From an uncultured Christensenella sp. (GTDB lineage Bacteria; Bacillota; Clostridia; Christensenellales; Borkfalkiaceae), in the NCBI GenBank assembly GCA_910585685.1, contig CAJUEO010000016.1:1-7620 (forward strand): 7,620 nucleotides of DNA. The letters run 5' to 3'. Position numbers and translations under genes: made by a program. Position 1 is the stretch's first letter. Each line of letters starts with the position of its first letter. Shown here piece after piece: positions 6,131-7,620 of this stretch. The notes beneath the pieces are model-generated. The model was not told the DNA's origin. It saw nothing but the letters and a program-made list of their open reading frames with translations, and made no database searches.

Positions 6131-6334
6131 ATCGCTCCATTTGTGTTTATTTAAAACTCTGTCCTTTATATCGTCATAATATTCAAAATACTTTTCGCGT
6201 ATCTGTTCGGGCGTCATCGAAGGGTCAATAAGTCCCAACATTTCGTCAAGCTCTTCGGGTGAAAAGTCGGAAAGACAAAACTCACCGTCAAAAGCCTGCG
6301 CAAGTTTCATCAAATCCCAGCTCGTAGCTTTCAT
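6128..6334 (-). CDS. Hypothetical 68-residue acidic protein, coupled to the DUF89 gene
   Basis: I do not recognise this protein. It is soluble-looking, rich in Asp, Glu and Met, and probably helical. Residues 23-56 (DFSPEELDEMLGLIDPSMTPEQIREKYFEYYDDIKD) have two SPEE/TPEQ-type helix starts, a pattern common in small protein-binding helical domains. There is no signal peptide or membrane helix. Its ATG overlaps the DUF89 stop as ATGA, and GGAGGG lies about 6 bases upstream, so it is translated from the same message by coupling. That arrangement suggests a partner or regulator of the phosphatase, but nothing in the sequence proves it. It ends inside the bidirectional terminator. Confidence 0.8.
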   Translation of the reverse strand: MKATSWDLMKLAQAFDGEFCLSDFSPEELDEMLGLIDPSMTPEQIREKYFEYYDDIKDRVLNKHKWSD

Positions 6335-7206
6335 AAATTGCCCTCCTCGTATATCAGTTGAGCCGACATCAGTTCCGCGTTAAACCGCTGCGAAATATGC
6401 TCGCATTTGCAAGTGAACATATAGAATGCCGAGTACCCCTCTCCGTACAACGTTTCGAGATTGCCCAAGCCCTTGGAAATAATTATATCGCTCTCACTTA
6501 AAAGCCGCGCAGTGTCGCGGTTTATTTGCTTTAAATAAGTGCCGGGAACGTCTGTGCCGTTGTCGATAACTCGGGAAAATTCGCTAAGATTTATAAATTC
6601 GGCGTCCGCTCTCGTCACGTCGTTGATTATGTCGGAGCCGCGCACTACAGAGCATACCGAAATTTGCGGATACAGCCGCAAAATAACGCGTATAAGAATT
6701 TTGTCGAGCACTATTTCTCCGCAGTTGTCGTGCAAAACGCAAAGCGACTTTGCGGTTTTTAGCTTTGATTTTAAAAGACACAAGGTTTGTTCGTCGGGAT
6801 TTGCGCGCTCTGCAGCCTTTACTACCGTATCAACCGCACCCTCGTCCAAGTCCGGCAGACGCGCAAAATCAATATAATTTGCAGCCATAGCAAACTTAAC
6901 CGCTTCACGCAAAGGGTCGTCGGCAGCACATACGGCAGAAAATAATTGCTCTTCCATTGCAAGCAATTTGCCGTTAAAGAGCCTTTTCTCATTTGAATAG
7001 TCAATACCGCAGCCGTAAATTTTGCGGTGCAACCTGTCGATATCGCGCATTAAAAGAGGCGCGCAATAATGCTCGGGCGGGGCTGCGCAAAGCAACTTAA
7101 CTCCGTTCTTGAACTGCTCGAACATACCGTCGGCGCCGTTCTGCCTTTCAACTTTTTTTAACTGACTGTTATACAGGCAGCCTTTACATTCCTCGTCAAG
7201 TAACAT
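6331..7206 (-). CDS. DUF89 / ARMT1-like metal-dependent phosphatase
   Basis: This protein belongs to the DUF89 (damage-control phosphatase, ARMT1-like) family, whose characterised members dephosphorylate damaged or surplus sugar phosphates and related metabolites with a divalent metal. The 291 residues fit the prokaryotic single-domain group. Visible marks are an N-terminal C7-x2-C10 pair, AANYIDF (108-114), the metal-binding DNCGE at 160-164, VVRGSDIINDVTRADA (187-202) with D196 as probable third metal ligand, DNGTDVPG (215-222) and the ISKGLGNLETL segment (243-253) with K245. The physiological substrate is unknown. The start is favoured because the Cys pair lies just after it. No Shine-Dalgarno is seen, and a -10 box ends 6 bases before ATG, implying a leaderless mRNA. 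It is the first gene of a pair with the 68-residue protein. Confidence 0.9.
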   Translation of the reverse strand: MLLDEECKGCLYNSQLKKVERQNGADGMFEQFKNGVKLLCAAPPEHYCAPLLMRDIDRLHRKIYGCGIDYSNEKRLFNGKLLAMEEQLFSAVCAADDPLREAVKFAMAANYIDFARLPDLDEGAVDTVVKAAERANPDEQTLCLLKSKLKTAKSLCVLHDNCGEIVLDKILIRVILRLYPQISVCSVVRGSDIINDVTRADAEFINLSEFSRVIDNGTDVPGTYLKQINRDTARLLSESDIIISKGLGNLETLYGEGYSAFYMFTCKCEHISQRFNAELMSAQLIYEEGNL

Positions 7207-7212
7207 AATAAC

Positions 7213-7241
7213 AGTATATCACTTATCTTGCGGCTCGGCAA
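7213..7241 (-). promoter_or_regulatory. Promoter of the DUF89 gene, predicted leaderless start
   Basis: On the minus strand TTGCCG (7241-7236), a 17-base spacer and TATACT (7218-7213) lie so that the expected start, 7 bases past the -10, is the A of the ATG at 7206. The absence of a Shine-Dalgarno agrees with this. Confidence 0.6.
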
Positions 7242-7263
7242 CCGCGAAATAACAAAATTATAT

Positions 7264-7307
7264 ATTTTTTTAAAATAAAAGGACTCAGACTTTTGTCTGA
7301 GTCCTTT
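7264..7307 (-). terminator. Intrinsic terminator 3' of motif copy 2
   Basis: A perfect 13-bp stem (7278-7290 with 7295-7307) with a 4-base loop is followed on the minus strand by TTTTATTTT. The rightward side lacks a T run, so it should end leftward transcripts coming from 7310 and beyond, insulating the DUF89 promoter. Confidence 0.85.
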
Positions 7308-7310
7308 AAA

Positions 7311-7329
7311 TGAAATCCGGCAAAACTAC
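7311..7329 (-). repeat. Conserved pre-terminator motif, copy 2
   Basis: The minus strand reads GTAGTTTTGCCGGATTTCA, set 3 bases before a terminator stem. Copy 1 at 7586-7602 is identical apart from two missing T, and it too sits just before a terminator (5 bases away). The shared element-plus-terminator layout suggests the 3' ends of two related transcripts or repeats. Confidence 0.7.
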
Positions 7330-7330
7330 A

Positions 7331-7548
7331 TCGGGCGCCGAGCATTACAATTAATACAAACAGTGGACACCCACTGTTTGTGCAATGCGAGATGAGTGAG
7401 CGCATTTTTTTCGCGCGAACGGTGCCCGAGGCGGCTGTCTTTCCACACAGCCGCCGAGACACGAGCTTAACACGACTTTTTTAAGTCGTTTAAGTAAGTT
7501 TTTGCCTGTTAGTTGCTGTTACTCCGCGCAATACAGTTGCGCGGCAAA
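7331..7548. ncRNA. Candidate structured RNA, family not recognised
   Basis: In this gene-free stretch most bases fall in inverted repeats. An outer helix, 7331-7340 with 7420-7429, encloses 7342-7349/7381-7388, a perfect 10-bp hairpin 7357-7366/7371-7380, and a small GCGC hairpin 7400-7403/7413-7416. Beside the outer helix lies a 9-bp GC-rich hairpin, 7430-7438/7447-7455. Further on are 7466-7478/7483-7494 (12 bp with one bulge), 7524-7531/7537-7544 (8 bp) and a closing pair 7501-7506/7543-7548. The strand is uncertain: flanking terminators favour minus, but the one imperfect pair of the outer helix is G·U only on plus, while that in the second helix is G·U only on minus. No match to tmRNA, RNase P, SRP, 6S or a riboswitch class was evident. 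Confidence 0.4.
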
Positions 7549-7580
7549 AAAATAAAGTACCCACAAAGTGGATACTTTAT
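7546..7580 (-). terminator. Intrinsic terminator 3' of motif copy 1
   Basis: Arms 7580-7568 and 7564-7552 pair over 13 positions around a 3-base loop and lead into seven T on the minus strand. The single imperfect position is G·U in the minus-strand RNA and C·A in the plus-strand RNA, which supports leftward function. Confidence 0.85.
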
Positions 7581-7585
7581 CTTTT

Positions 7586-7602
7586 TGAAATCCGGCAACT
7601 AC
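7586..7602 (-). repeat. Conserved pre-terminator motif, copy 1
   Basis: The minus strand reads GTAGTTGCCGGATTTCA, 5 bases before the terminator at 7546-7580. It matches copy 2 (7311-7329) except for two fewer T. Whatever transcript it ends starts beyond the right edge of the window. Confidence 0.7.
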
Positions 7603-7620
7603 CGTATCTTGCAGGGTTAA

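Noticed and set aside
7223..7462. 79-codon minus-strand open frame
   Set aside because: It runs through a terminator stem, the pre-terminator motif and several perfect hairpins, overlaps the DUF89 promoter, has no ribosome binding site and resembles no family I know.
7331..7602. CRISPR array or transposon ends
   Set aside because: There are only two motif copies, with no regular spacing and unlike flanks. No transposase, target-site duplication or Cas gene is present in the window.
7519..7620. Minus-strand open frame of about 33 codons entering from the right edge
   Set aside because: It reads straight through motif copy 1 and its terminator. The residues AGF-KD shared with the 79-codon frame are explained by the nucleotide repeat, not by a protein family.

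Overview
The window looks like ordinary chromosome of a low-to-medium-GC Bacillota, probably a Clostridia relative of the gut type. Four signs point there: the L13 and S9 sequences, the DeoR- and XRE-type regulators, AG-rich ribosome binding sites, and AT-rich intergenic DNA with near-consensus housekeeping promoters. This lineage call is my inference from protein style, not from a search. I see no phage, transposon or CRISPR array.

Left part (1-4537, minus strand) is translation. rplM-rpsI (L13-S9) form an operon with a near-consensus promoter and end in two consecutive intrinsic terminators. To their right, cysS-alaS form a second operon read from one promoter. The alanyl-tRNA synthetase is a naturally short form that stops at the end of its editing domain and has no C-terminal C-Ala domain.

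Middle part (4540-6130) is regulatory. A stand-alone DeoR/GlpR-family regulator has a strong promoter overlapped by an ACAAT/ATTGT half-site array and a strong terminator, but no sugar operon next to it. Next comes a compact divergent module: a 70-residue XRE repressor (minus strand) opposite a 75-residue two-helix membrane protein (plus strand). Three GTAT/ATAC dyads lie between them. One fills the 17-bp spacer of a perfect-consensus promoter for the membrane protein, and another covers the repressor's own -10 box, as in a miniature lambda-like switch. The repressor appears to be translated from a nearly leaderless mRNA.

Right part (6128-7620, minus strand) holds a DUF89/ARMT1-like metal-dependent phosphatase that overlaps, by ATGA, a 68-residue acidic protein of unknown function. 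The phosphatase also seems leaderless. Upstream, 7207-7620 has no credible protein gene but is dense in hairpins. It contains two copies of a short conserved motif, each set directly before an intrinsic terminator on the minus strand, with a multi-branched foldable segment between them. This could be one or more unrecognised structured RNAs, or a terminator-bearing dispersed repeat.
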